Positions 14,045 through 22,795 are shown, numbered from the stretch's first letter. The stretch is DNA of 36,128 bases from CAYLNG01 sp964497855 (GCA_964497855.1 CAZCFM010000024.1:1-36128), one strand, 5' to 3'. The notes: a model not told the origin generated them from the letters alone. Program-made: numbers and translations.

Positions 14045-16597
14045 CTAGGCCTTGCCCTTTTTCTTACGGGTGAAGGTCTTTTTGGGGGCGGAGGGGTCGC
14101 GGAGGCCGAGGGCCTCGCGTTTGGCGGCGTAGGAGGGAATTTGCTCGTGGTATCGGGCGACCATGCTCTTGAGCGCGCCGCGCTGGCGGGGGCTGAGGTT
14201 CTTGCGCGAGGCGTACTGCTTGCGCAGGGAATCGGCAAATTCGGCGTCGTCCCAGGTCTTTTTACCGCGATCCACGGGCGGGGCGAAAGTGGTCACTTCC
14301 GCAAGGAGTTCCAGCAGCGGACCGCTTTCGGTGTCCTCCTCCGGCGCGGCGTCCAGTCCCAGTTCCGGCGCGAGTTTTTCGAAATCCGGAATCTGCGCGG
14401 CGTATTTGTTCACCATCTTGTTCAGGTAAAACACCTGGTTGTCGCTCAGACGTTTTCCGCCGGCGACCTGATCGCGGAGGCTCTCGAAAAAGACTTTGTC
14501 GTCGTACACCTTTTTGCCGATTTTGCGTCCGGGGTCGAAAGTGACCGACGCCATCAGCTCGAATTTGCGCAGGGTTTCGGGACGCGGCGGTTCCGAGGCG
14601 GCGGATTCCTTGGCAATAAGTTCGGCCAGGTCCAGTTCCGCAATGCGCTCCGAAGTCAGGCCCGGAATTTGGCGGTTGTAGCGGGCCACGATTTTGCGGA
14701 GGTTGTCCACCTGACGGTCCGTGACGGTGGCGGATTTCTCCACGGCTTCGCGGATTTCGGAGACAAAGGTTCCGTCATCGTAGGTTTTTTTGCCGCGTTT
14801 GCTGGGCGGATTCCAGGTCTGAATCGAGGCGGCGAGTTCGAGCAGGCTTTGCAGCTGGGCGGCGTCGACTTTGCCGACTTTGGCTTCGTGCAGCCAGACT
14901 TCGAGGTTGCGGTGGAAATCGCGCATCATGTCGGTCCACACCACGGCACCTTCTTCGATTTCGTCGAGCTGCTCTTCCATGCGGGCGGTGAAGCCCACAT
15001 CGAAGAGGGCGGGCAGGCGGCCAATCAAAAAGTCGTTCACTTCCATGCCGGAGCGGGTGGGACGGAGGCTGCGGGTCTCGCGTTCAACGTACTCGCGCGA
15101 GTAGAGGGTGGAGACGGTGGCGGCGTAGGTGGAGGGGCGTCCGACGCCGTTTTCCTCGAGGGCTTTTATGAGCGACGCCTCGCTGTAGCGTTTGGGCGGC
15201 TGGGTCTGTTTTTCCTCGTGCAGCCAGTCAACGACGTCGATGGCCTCGCCAACGCTCAGCGGGGGCAGGAAGCTGTCGGAATCGTCGTCGTCTTCGCTGA
15301 GACCGCGTCCCCAGGCGGCCATGTAGCCGGCGAAAACGATTTGCGAGGCGGAGGCGCGGAAGATGTAGCGGTGGGCGCTGCTGTCGCTGCCCAGTTCCAC
15401 GGTCAGTTGGTTGAGGCGGGCCGGGAGCATCTGGGAGGCGAGGGTGCGTTTCCAGATGAGGTTGTAGAGTTTCCATTCGGCGTCGTCGAGAACGCTGCGC
15501 AGGGAATCCGGAGTGCGGCGCATGTCGGTGGGGCGGATGGACTCGTGGGCTTCCTGTGCGGAGCCGCGGCTGCGGTAATAGTTTGGTTTTTCGGGGAGGT
15601 ATTCCGCGCCAAAGGTGGTCGTCACGCAGTCGCGGATGTCGGCAATGGCTTCCGGCGCAAGGTGGAAGGAGTCGGTACGCATGTAGGTGATGAGACCGGT
15701 GGCACCTTCGCCCGTGCCGAGGTCCATGCCTTCGTAGAGGCTCTGGGCGAGGGACATGGTGCGGTTGGGCTGGAATCCGCAGGCGCTGGAGGCGGCCTGC
15801 TGGAGGGTCGAGGTGATAAAGGGCGGCTGCGGACGGCGCTGCACCTCTTTGCTTTGGATATTCGTGACGTTCAGTTTGCGGCCCTGGAGGTCTTTGCGCA
15901 GATCGGCGGCCAGGGCGGCGTCCCGCACGTCGCCTTTCTCGCCGTCGACATTCACCAGACGGATGTCAAACACATCGCGCGGGTCGACGAATTTCCGGAC
16001 TTTCGCGCCAAATACCCAGTAGGTTTCGGGGATAAATTTGAGGATTTCCTTTTCGCGTTCGCAGACCAGGCGCAGGGCCACGGTTTGCACGCGGCCCGCG
16101 CTGGAGCCGCCGCGGATACGCCGCCAGAGCAGGGGACTGACCTGGTAGCCGACGAGGCGGTCGATCACGCGGCGGGCCTGCTGGGCGTCCACTTTTTGCA
16201 GGTTCAGTTCGCGGGGTTCGGCGAAGGCTTTCTGAATCGCGGTTTTCGTGATCTGGTTGTAGGTCACGCGGCTGAAGGCGGCATCGTCTTTGACTTCCTT
16301 GCGCAGGAGTTCGCGCAGATGCCAGGCAATGGCTTCCCCTTCGCGGTCAGGGTCGGGGGCGAGGATGACGTGGTCGCACTTCAGCGCGGCCTCCTTCAGC
16401 TCCTTGATGACCTTGGCTTTGTCGCGGGAGTTGACGTATTGCGGCGCGAAATTGTTTTCCAGGTCCACGCCCAGTTTGCTGTCCGGCAAGTCGCGGACAT
16501 GCCCCATGGAGGCCTTGACGCTGTAGTCTTTGCCGAGAAATTTGTTGATGGTTTTCGCCTTGGCCGGCGATTCCACGATAACGAGATGTTTGGCCAT
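14045..16597 (-). CDS. topA: DNA topoisomerase I with a triplicated non-zinc C-terminus
   Basis: An 850-residue type IA topoisomerase that relaxes negative supercoils. The TOPRIM domain has VIVESPAKAKT (catalytic Glu9) and APDPDREGEAIAWHL. The cleavage domain has IRGGSSAGRVQTVALRLVCERE and the active Tyr305 in GLITYMRTDS, then AHESIRPTD and ENGVGRPSTYAATVSTL. The core ends near 575. There are no C4 zinc fingers after it. Instead a 51-residue unit occurs three times, at 595-645, 687-737 and 771-821, each of the form (W/F)xPxxxxGKKxxDDxxFxxxLR followed by a loop, a helix and RY...QIP. A basic tail (KKTFTRKKKGKA) ends the protein. The start MAKHLVIVE is canonical. Confidence 0.96.
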   Translation of the reverse strand: MAKHLVIVESPAKAKTINKFLGKDYSVKASMGHVRDLPDSKLGVDLENNFAPQYVNSRDKAKVIKELKEAALKCDHVILAPDPDREGEAIAWHLRELLRKEVKDDAAFSRVTYNQITKTAIQKAFAEPRELNLQKVDAQQARRVIDRLVGYQVSPLLWRRIRGGSSAGRVQTVALRLVCEREKEILKFIPETYWVFGAKVRKFVDPRDVFDIRLVNVDGEKGDVRDAALAADLRKDLQGRKLNVTNIQSKEVQRRPQPPFITSTLQQAASSACGFQPNRTMSLAQSLYEGMDLGTGEGATGLITYMRTDSFHLAPEAIADIRDCVTTTFGAEYLPEKPNYYRSRGSAQEAHESIRPTDMRRTPDSLRSVLDDAEWKLYNLIWKRTLASQMLPARLNQLTVELGSDSSAHRYIFRASASQIVFAGYMAAWGRGLSEDDDDSDSFLPPLSVGEAIDVVDWLHEEKQTQPPKRYSEASLIKALEENGVGRPSTYAATVSTLYSREYVERETRSLRPTRSGMEVNDFLIGRLPALFDVGFTARMEEQLDEIEEGAVVWTDMMRDFHRNLEVWLHEAKVGKVDAAQLQSLLELAASIQTWNPPSKRGKKTYDDGTFVSEIREAVEKSATVTDRQVDNLRKIVARYNRQIPGLTSERIAELDLAELIAKESAASEPPRPETLRKFELMASVTFDPGRKIGKKVYDDKVFFESLRDQVAGGKRLSDNQVFYLNKMVNKYAAQIPDFEKLAPELGLDAAPEEDTESGPLLELLAEVTTFAPPVDRGKKTWDDAEFADSLRKQYASRKNLSPRQRGALKSMVARYHEQIPSYAAKREALGLRDPSAPKKTFTRKKKGKA

Positions 16598-16642
16598 AAT
16601 GTGTGAGTTCCGTTGTCCCCCGGTCTATCCGGAAGGGCGGTG

Positions 16643-16671
16643 AACATAGTGCAAGATGGCAAAATGCTCAA
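16643..16671 (-). promoter_or_regulatory. Candidate topA promoter
   Basis: On the minus strand, TTGAGC (16666-16671) and TATGTT (16643-16648) are separated by 17 bases, about 45 bases before the topA ATG. Four of six bases match the sigma70 consensus in each box. Confidence 0.4.
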
Positions 16672-16697
16672 GAACGGAATCTCAAATCCCTTCTCCC

Positions 16698-16725
16698 TTG
16701 CCACGGGGCCTTTTTCGGCTAAGTT
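16698..16725 (+). promoter_or_regulatory. Candidate promoter for the unknown gene at 16734
   Basis: TTGCCA (16698-16703) and TAAGTT (16720-16725) are 16 bases apart. Only eight bases then separate the -10 box from the ATG, and no Shine-Dalgarno is present, so if real the transcript would be nearly leaderless. Confidence 0.3.
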
Positions 16726-16733
16726 GACGAAAT

Positions 16734-17423
16734 ATGTCCACGCCGACCCCTTTTGATTTCTGGTATGCGGTCCAGAACACCCACATTCTCCACCTCCCGC
16801 CCCGGGCTCTGGAGACCTTTGGCGTCACCCGCATTCATTACCATCTCCTGACCGAATCCATGGACAACGTGGACCAGGTCCGTGTGCGCGAGGGCACGCT
16901 GAACGCCGCCCAGCCACAGATTCTCACCCCGCAGCACTTCCTGCAGAACGCCATGGAGGGTTTTGAAGATGCCGAAAGCGGCAAATTCATGCAGTGGCTC
17001 CGCGCGAATCATCCGGAAATGCGGCTCCTGAAATACGGGTTCAGCATCAGCAAACAGGACGTCACCGACACCCTCCTCCATGATAATATCCAGACGGTGG
17101 CCGACAACGTGCTTGAGATCGCCAAGAAGCGGGACGATTTCAGTGCCGTGGTCGTTGGCGTTGAACAGCCCTGGGAAGTCTGCCTCCTCAAACTGATGGT
17201 CGACATGGTGGAAAAATCCATGCCCCAGCACATCTCGGACTTGCAGCAGCGCAATTTGATCCCCAACCCGAACCGGATGCAGCAGGAAATCGAGGCCGAA
17301 TTCGCCGCCGCCGAACGCGAACCCTCCCGGCTGCCCTACCTGCAGAAGCAGCTCAAGCGCCTAAACGTCTTCGAGCAGTACCAGGACCGCTTTTTCGCCC
17401 TCGTGCGGCGCAAAGGACTTTGA
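16734..17423 (+). CDS. Uncharacterised 229-residue cytosolic protein paired with a glycosyltransferase
   Basis: I do not recognise a family. There is no signal peptide or membrane segment. The sequence is mixed alpha/beta: FDFWYAVQNTHILHLPPRALETFG, a strand TRIHYHLLTES, VDQVRVREGTLNA, then mostly helices rich in Gln, Asp and Met. The C-terminus (about 160-225) looks like a long amphipathic helical region, with QQEIEAEFAAAEREPSRLPYLQKQLKRL. The gene stops two bases before a GT4 glycosyltransferase gene starts, so the pair is cotranscribed and probably works together. Codon use is like that of the neighbours. No ribosome-binding site is seen. Confidence 0.75.
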   Translation: MSTPTPFDFWYAVQNTHILHLPPRALETFGVTRIHYHLLTESMDNVDQVRVREGTLNAAQPQILTPQHFLQNAMEGFEDAESGKFMQWLRANHPEMRLLKYGFSISKQDVTDTLLHDNIQTVADNVLEIAKKRDDFSAVVVGVEQPWEVCLLKLMVDMVEKSMPQHISDLQQRNLIPNPNRMQQEIEAEFAAAEREPSRLPYLQKQLKRLNVFEQYQDRFFALVRRKGL

Positions 17424-17425
17424 TC

Positions 17426-18502
17426 ATGGCCGTCCGGGCGATTCATCAACTGGTGGCCGGCTACAGCAACGGCGACGCGATCTCGAACGAGGCGCGGAGC
17501 CTGCGCGCCCTGTTCCGGAAGTGGGGCTTTGCCTCCGAGATTTATTGCGAAACGGCCCGCATCCTTCCCGACCTCCGCGCCGACGCGCGCGACCTGTCGC
17601 TGGCCCGCGCCGACATCGGCCCGGAGGACCTGACGATCCTGCACCTCTCCATCGGGGCCGACGTGAATGTGCTGTTCCCGACCCTCCCCGGCGTCAAAGT
17701 GATCCGCTACCACAACGTCACGCCAGCCCGCTATTTCCGGGCACTCAACGACCACATTGCGAATCAGTTGGAGCTGGGCCGGCGTCAGGTCGCGGCTCTG
17801 GCGGGTTGTGCCGACCTCAATCTCGCCGTCAGCCGCTACAATGCAAAGGAATTGGAGGATCTCGGCTACCGCGATGTCAAGGTTCACCCTCTGGTCCTGG
17901 AACTGAAACGCCTGTCCGCCCCCGCCGAACGCGAAGTGCTGGACAAATACAACGACGGCAAGCTCAACATTCTCTTCGTCGGACGCTGCGCCCCCAACAA
18001 ACGCATCGAGGACCTGCTGCACGCCTTTTACTATCTCCAGAAATACGTCGAACCCCGCTCGCGCCTGTTGCACGTCGGCAGTTTTGCCGGGACGGAGCAA
18101 TATCTGGCCCTGCTCAAGACCATCCAGCGCGACCTGCGGCTGGAAAACGTCGATTTTGTCGGATCGGTTCCGGAATCGCATCTCCGGGCCTATTATCAGG
18201 TGTCACAGGTTTTCCTCTGCATGAGTGAACACGAAGGTTTCGGGATTCCGCTGCTGGAAGCGATGCAGGCCGGACTGCCCGTGCTGGCCTACGATTCGGC
18301 GGCGGTGGCCGAAACCCTGGACGGGGCCGGGGTTCTTTTTGGCGAAAAAATCTTCGATGAGCTGGCGGAATACATTGCCCGTGTGGGCCGGCCCGGAGCC
18401 GTGCGTGAACGCGTCCTGGCCGGACAACAGGAGCGGCTGCGCCGCTACGAAACCTACGATGCCGAGGCCCGGTTGCGGGATTTTTTGAGCCCTTGGTTGT
18501 GA
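17426..18502 (+). CDS. GT4 family glycosyltransferase
   Basis: A 358-residue GT-B enzyme. The N-terminal acceptor domain (about 1-165) has IHQLVAGYSNGDAISNEARSLR, LHLSIGADVNVLFPTLPGVKVIRYHNVTP and LAVSRYNAKELEDLGY. The C-terminal nucleotide-sugar domain starts LNILFVGRCAPNKRIEDLLHAF and carries the GT4 donor motif SEHEGFGIPLLEAMQAG, with the E-x7-E pattern, then LPVLAYDSAAVAETL. Such enzymes are retaining and use nucleotide or prenyl sugars; donor and acceptor are unknown. I chose ATG 17426 over TTG 17420 because AAGGA stands eight bases before it. It is probably cytosolic or membrane-peripheral. It sits between the unknown partner gene and fusA. Confidence 0.9.
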   Translation: MAVRAIHQLVAGYSNGDAISNEARSLRALFRKWGFASEIYCETARILPDLRADARDLSLARADIGPEDLTILHLSIGADVNVLFPTLPGVKVIRYHNVTPARYFRALNDHIANQLELGRRQVAALAGCADLNLAVSRYNAKELEDLGYRDVKVHPLVLELKRLSAPAEREVLDKYNDGKLNILFVGRCAPNKRIEDLLHAFYYLQKYVEPRSRLLHVGSFAGTEQYLALLKTIQRDLRLENVDFVGSVPESHLRAYYQVSQVFLCMSEHEGFGIPLLEAMQAGLPVLAYDSAAVAETLDGAGVLFGEKIFDELAEYIARVGRPGAVRERVLAGQQERLRRYETYDAEARLRDFLSPWL

Positions 18503-18530
18503 GGGGCGACCGTTTTACCCGACTTCCGGC

Positions 18531-18559
18531 TTGTCAAAGCCTTTCCTTTTCATCATAGG
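18531..18559 (+). promoter_or_regulatory. Candidate fusA promoter
   Basis: TTGTCA (18531-18536) and CATAGG (18554-18559) are 17 bases apart, giving a leader of about 65 bases. The same -10 hexamer in the same spacing occurs before the cysteine desulfurase gene. Confidence 0.4.
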
Positions 18560-18630
18560 AACCCGCCCCTTGTACCCGCAGCGACGGGGACAACCGATTT
18601 CAACCCTACGTACCCCAAGGACCTTCCAGC

Positions 18631-20721
18631 ATGAGCAGCCTTAAATTGACCCGAAACATCGGGATTTCCGCCCACATTGACAGTGGAAAGACCACCCTGA
18701 GCGAACGCATCCTTTTTTATTGCGGACGCATTCACAAGATTGAAGAGGTCAAAGGCGGCGGCGATGGTGCCACCATGGACCATATGGAACTGGAAAAAGA
18801 AAAGGGCATCACCATTACGTCTGCCGCGACCACCGTGTCCTGGAAAGACCACAAGATCAACCTCATCGACACCCCCGGGCACGTGGACTTCACCGTCGAG
18901 GTCGAACGCTCCCTGCGCGTTCTCGACGGCGCCATTCTTGTCCTCTGCGGCGTGGCCGGTGTGCAATCACAATCCATCACCGTGGACCGCCAGATGAAAC
19001 GCTACCGCGTTCCCCGTCTGGCCTTCATCAACAAACTGGACCGCACGGGCTCCAACCCGATGAAAATTGTGGAAGACCTCCGGGGCAAACTCGACCTCAA
19101 CGCGGTGGCGTTCCAGGTGCCGATCGGTTTGGAAGTCAACCACCTGGGCGTGATTGATCTATTTACCCGCAAAGCGTTCTATTTCCGTGGGGAAAACGGC
19201 GAAGAGATTGTGGAAGAAGACATGCCCGCCGAATACGCCGACATCGTCGAAGAAAAACGCACCATCATGCTGGAAGCTGTTTCGATGTTTGACGACAGCA
19301 TCATGGAAGCCCTGCTCGAAGGCAATGATCCGACACCCGAACTGTTCCACAAAACCGTCCGCAAGGCCGTGATCGCTAACGAACTCGTGCCCGTGTACAT
19401 GGGCTCCGCATTCAAGAACAAAGGCGTGCAAGCCATGCTCGACGCGGTCATCCGCTATCTGCCCTGCCCGATGGACGTCACCAACCGCGCCAAAAAAGTG
19501 GGCCAGGAAGACGAGGGCGTCATCCTCGAATCCGATGCCAAAAAACCGATGGTCGCGATGGCCTTCAAAATCACCGAGGAAACGTTCGGCCAGCTCACCT
19601 ACACCCGCGTGTATCAGGGCACCCTCAAGAAGGGCATGACCATCACCAACATGCGCACCGGCAAGAGCGTTCGCCTCGGACGCCTCCTGCGCATGCACGC
19701 CAACGACCGCGAGAACATCGACGAAGCCTCCGCCGGCGACATCGTTGCCATGATCGGCATCGACTGCGCCTCCGGCGACACCTTCTGCGAAGAAGGCGTC
19801 AACCTGACCTGCGAATCGATGTTCGTGGCCCAGCCCGTGATTTCGTTCTCCGTGAGTTGTGCCGACTCTGGCGACTACGACAAAATGTCCAAGGCGCTGC
19901 AACGTTTCATGAAGGAAGACCCGACTTTCCGCGTGCACACCGACGAGGAATCCGGCGAAACCATCATCTCCGGCATGGGCGAGCTGCACCTCGAAATTTA
20001 CATCGAGCGCATCAAACGCGAATACAAAGCGCTGGTGCAGGTCGGTCCCCCGCAGGTCAACTACCGCGAAGCGATCACCAAGAAAACCGAATACAACTAC
20101 ACGCACAAAAAGCAGACCGGTGGTTCCGGTCAGTTCGCGTCGGTCGCCGGCGATATCGAACCGATGGAGGCCAACGCCACTCTCACCTACGAATTCAACA
20201 ACGTCATCAAGGGCGGCAACATTCCCACGGAATACATTCCCGCGATCGACAAGGGCTTCAAGGACGTCATGGACAAGGGCCCTCTGGCCGCCTTCCCCGT
20301 GGTCGGTGTCCGCGCCAACCTGCGCGACGGCAAATACCACGATGTGGACTCCAGCGACATGGCCTTCCGCATCTGCGCCCGCGCGGCGATGCGCGACGCG
20401 ATTCGTCGCGCCAATCCGCAGATCCTTGAGCCCATCATGAAGGTGGAAGTCGAGACTCCAGAAGAATATCAGGGCTCCGTGATTGGCGACTTGAGTTCCC
20501 GCCGCGGTGTCATTGGCGGCATGGATTCCCGTGGAAACGTCAACGTGGTCAACGCCACCGTTCCCCTGGCGTCCATGTTTGGATATTCCACCGCGCTGCG
20601 CTCCATGAGCGCGGGCAAAGCCACCTACTCAATGGAATTCGCGCACTACGAAGCGGCCCCGAGCAACATCGCCAAGGACGTGATCGAGAAGCGCAAAGCC
20701 AAGCTGGCCGCCGAAGAATAA
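18631..20721 (+). CDS. fusA: Elongation factor G, mitochondrial EF-G1/spd type
   Basis: A 696-residue translational GTPase that drives translocation. The G1 loop reads AHIDSGKTTLSER (14-26) with Ser where canonical bacterial EF-G has Ala (AHIDAGKTT); then KGGGDGATMDHMELEKEKGITI, DTPGHVDF and NKLD. Domains II-V follow, with GMGELHLEIYIERIKREY and YREAITKK in domain III/IV, and RRGVIGGMDSRGNVNVV with ASMFGYSTALRSMSAGKATYSMEF at the end. The G1 wording and MELEKEKGITITSAAT are like mitochondrial EF-G1 and the related spd-type bacterial factors. It is not next to rpsL, rpsG or tuf. AAGGA lies nine bases upstream. A strong terminator follows. Confidence 0.95.
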   Translation: MSSLKLTRNIGISAHIDSGKTTLSERILFYCGRIHKIEEVKGGGDGATMDHMELEKEKGITITSAATTVSWKDHKINLIDTPGHVDFTVEVERSLRVLDGAILVLCGVAGVQSQSITVDRQMKRYRVPRLAFINKLDRTGSNPMKIVEDLRGKLDLNAVAFQVPIGLEVNHLGVIDLFTRKAFYFRGENGEEIVEEDMPAEYADIVEEKRTIMLEAVSMFDDSIMEALLEGNDPTPELFHKTVRKAVIANELVPVYMGSAFKNKGVQAMLDAVIRYLPCPMDVTNRAKKVGQEDEGVILESDAKKPMVAMAFKITEETFGQLTYTRVYQGTLKKGMTITNMRTGKSVRLGRLLRMHANDRENIDEASAGDIVAMIGIDCASGDTFCEEGVNLTCESMFVAQPVISFSVSCADSGDYDKMSKALQRFMKEDPTFRVHTDEESGETIISGMGELHLEIYIERIKREYKALVQVGPPQVNYREAITKKTEYNYTHKKQTGGSGQFASVAGDIEPMEANATLTYEFNNVIKGGNIPTEYIPAIDKGFKDVMDKGPLAAFPVVGVRANLRDGKYHDVDSSDMAFRICARAAMRDAIRRANPQILEPIMKVEVETPEEYQGSVIGDLSSRRGVIGGMDSRGNVNVVNATVPLASMFGYSTALRSMSAGKATYSMEFAHYEAAPSNIAKDVIEKRKAKLAAEE

Positions 20722-20743
20722 TTCCTGCGGTCCAGTACGTCCC

Positions 20744-20781
20744 AACACCCCGGCGGATTTCCTCCGGGGTGTTTATTTATT
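20744..20781 (+). terminator. Intrinsic terminator after fusA
   Basis: AACACCCCGG (20744-20753) pairs perfectly with CCGGGGTGTT (20764-20773), and TTTATTTATT follows. It faces the plus strand. Confidence 0.85.
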
Positions 20782-20818
20782 CGTTCGTTCACACCCGCGA
20801 AAAGACGGAAACCCGGTT

Positions 20819-22111
20819 TTAACGCAGACGGGTGCGGGCTTCCGCAGCTTTTTCATGAGTGGGGAAACGTCGCAGCCACTCGTCGAGTACACGTTTGGAA
20901 CGGTTGCGGTCTTGCAAAACATCCTGGTAGAGGACGGCAATTCCGAAAAGCAGTTCCGCGTTGTCACGCGCACTTTGTTCGCTCGCCTGAAGAACATCGC
21001 GGGCCAGACTGTTCTGGCGGTTTGCAACGGCAGCCTCTGTGAGCCCCTGCAAGGCGGGCAACCAAGTCGGGGCAAGAGCGACCGCCTTCTGGAAGGGGGC
21101 CAGAGCATGTGCGGCCTGATTTTGCTGGAGCAGAAAACGTCCAAGGCCCACCTGGGCGCGTGCGGATTCCGGTGCCAGTGTGGCCGCCGCGCGCAGGGCG
21201 CGTTCCTCCAGGTCGGGACGCTGGGCCCGCGAAGCCGCAGTGGCAGCACGCAGGCACAGGTGCAGGGCCCGGTCGGGGAAACCGGAGCGCGAAGCTTCGG
21301 TCGCTTGTTCCAACAGGCTGGTGACTTCCACGCGGATGGGGTCCGGTGCCGCAACGCCTCCCGTTTGGATCCGTTCGGCAAGAACTTGCAGACGCTGGCG
21401 CACGGCGAAAGATTTGGGGGACTCGGGTTGCAGGCGCAGATAGGCCTCGTAATGGGTGACCGCCTGTTCCGTGTCGAGGCGGTTTGCATCCAGCAGGGCG
21501 GCCAGATTGACTTGCGCGACGGCAAAGGTGGGGTCGAGGACAACCGCCTTCTGGAGAAGTTCACGCACTTCGCCGGGGGCGGCACCGGTTTGACGCCGCA
21601 CCAGGGCCAGGGCATTCAGCACCCGCGGATGACCCGCACGGGCCAGGGCTTGTTCGAGCAAGGTGCGGGCAGATGCCGCGTCCTGCTGGCTCAGGGCGAT
21701 ATTGGCAAGCATCTCCAGCGCCTCCGTGCGGCCCGGATCAGCGGCGTCAGCACGACGAAACGACTCGCTGGCTTCGGCAAGTTTCTTTTCCTGCAGGTAC
21801 AGCTGCCCCCGGTTGTAGTGCGCCGGAAAAGAAGACGGATCAAGAGTTGCGGATTTCTGAAACGCTTCCGCTGCCTTGATGGAATCCCCCAGATGAGCCC
21901 GCACAAGTCCCAGCGCATTCCAGGCGGCGGCGTTTTCGACGGTGTCCGGCGCGGCGCGCAGTCCTTTTTCGAGCTGGGCTTGGGCCCGGGCGTGGTTTCC
22001 CGCCTCCAGAAGCTGGATTCCGCGGAGGATTCGTTTTTCAGGAGAACCCCCGCATCCGCTCAGCAGCGCGAAGGTTAGGACAAGAGATGGAAACCAACGT
22101 CGATTTTTCAC
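20819..22111 (-). CDS. TPR-repeat lipoprotein
   Basis: A protein of about 430 residues if the GTG at 22111 is the start: MKNRRWFPSLVLTFALLSGC gives a signal peptide with lipobox LSGC. After it come tetratricopeptide repeats, for example the segment from RGIQLLEAGNHARAQAQLEKGL, then WNALGLVRAHLGDSIKAAEAF, AHYNRGQLYLQEKKLAEASESF, and more degenerate ones to the C-terminus (EKAAEARTRLR). TPR lipoproteins of this kind are scaffolds in the envelope; no partner can be named. The GTG stands 10 bases after the stop of the SGNH gene. Earlier in-frame ATGs would lie inside that gene and spoil the signal peptide. No clear ribosome-binding site is seen. Confidence 0.8.
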   Translation of the reverse strand: MKNRRWFPSLVLTFALLSGCGGSPEKRILRGIQLLEAGNHARAQAQLEKGLRAAPDTVENAAAWNALGLVRAHLGDSIKAAEAFQKSATLDPSSFPAHYNRGQLYLQEKKLAEASESFRRADAADPGRTEALEMLANIALSQQDAASARTLLEQALARAGHPRVLNALALVRRQTGAAPGEVRELLQKAVVLDPTFAVAQVNLAALLDANRLDTEQAVTHYEAYLRLQPESPKSFAVRQRLQVLAERIQTGGVAAPDPIRVEVTSLLEQATEASRSGFPDRALHLCLRAATAASRAQRPDLEERALRAAATLAPESARAQVGLGRFLLQQNQAAHALAPFQKAVALAPTWLPALQGLTEAAVANRQNSLARDVLQASEQSARDNAELLFGIAVLYQDVLQDRNRSKRVLDEWLRRFPTHEKAAEARTRLR

Positions 22112-22121
22112 AGGATGCGTT

Positions 22122-22763
22122 TTAAATTTTTTCCTGGACGGTGACGGCGATGATGCGCTGTCCGTCGAGCAGGGGATGCAGGCCGTTCGGGAAATCTTCG
22201 GCGGGGGTGTTGGGGCCGAATTCATTGTAGACATCGGCGAGGATCACGGACTCGGAGGAAGCGACGTTGCGGATGATGTTGTTGATGTTGTTCACACTGG
22301 AGGTCCAGCCCACGCGGGGGCCGACCATCGGGGGGACGGTGCAAAGGACGACCGTGGCTCCGCTGCCTTTTGCCGCCCGCACGATGGCGCGCATGTCGGA
22401 CTCGTAACTGCCGAAGTCGCCGTGAATGGCGTTGACCGAACCGAGCATAACGGCGACGACATCCGGGCTGTGGGCGGCCAGCAGTCCGCCGATTTTGCCG
22501 CGACCCGTGGCCGCACGGTCGTTGCCAGCTGCAGCGTTGATTACCGTCCACTGGGGACGGGAATCCTGCATGAGCGTGGGCCAGGGGGGGACGCCCGCAT
22601 AATTCACATCGCTGGTGATGCTGTCGCCGAGGACCACCACTTTGATGGGTTCTTTGCTGCCTCCGCCGCCGCCACCGCCGCCACCGCCTCCGCCACCACT
22701 GTCACAGGCGCTGAGGAACAGGAACGGAATCAAACAAAGAAGTGTTTTTAGGAGTTTTTTCAT
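22122..22763 (-). CDS. SGNH/GDSL-like lipoprotein with poly-Gly linker
   Basis: A 213-residue lipoprotein: signal peptide with lipobox LSAC (Cys20), a run of 13 glycines, then an SGNH hydrolase fold. Block I is VVVLGDSIT with the nucleophile Ser. Block II is near INAAAGNDRAATG. Block III reads VMLGSVNAIHG where GxND is usual, and block V reads NGLHPLLDGQ where the catalytic Asp of DGLHP is usual, so two key positions look changed. It might be a divergent esterase or an inactive relative. It is first of a two-gene unit with the TPR lipoprotein. Its ATG is preceded by GCCCACCCCT, the same leader as in purM. Confidence 0.8.
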   Translation of the reverse strand: MKKLLKTLLCLIPFLFLSACDSGGGGGGGGGGGGGSKEPIKVVVLGDSITSDVNYAGVPPWPTLMQDSRPQWTVINAAAGNDRAATGRGKIGGLLAAHSPDVVAVMLGSVNAIHGDFGSYESDMRAIVRAAKGSGATVVLCTVPPMVGPRVGWTSSVNNINNIIRNVASSESVILADVYNEFGPNTPAEDFPNGLHPLLDGQRIIAVTVQEKI

Positions 22764-22795
22764 AGGGGTGGGCTTGGGTTTGTACGAACAAAACG

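Noticed and set aside
14003..16606. An 867-codon open frame on the plus strand opposite topA
   Set aside because: It is the mirror of topA codon bias in high-GC DNA; the translation is Gly/Ala/Val/His/Phe-rich with no domain, while the minus strand has a complete topoisomerase.
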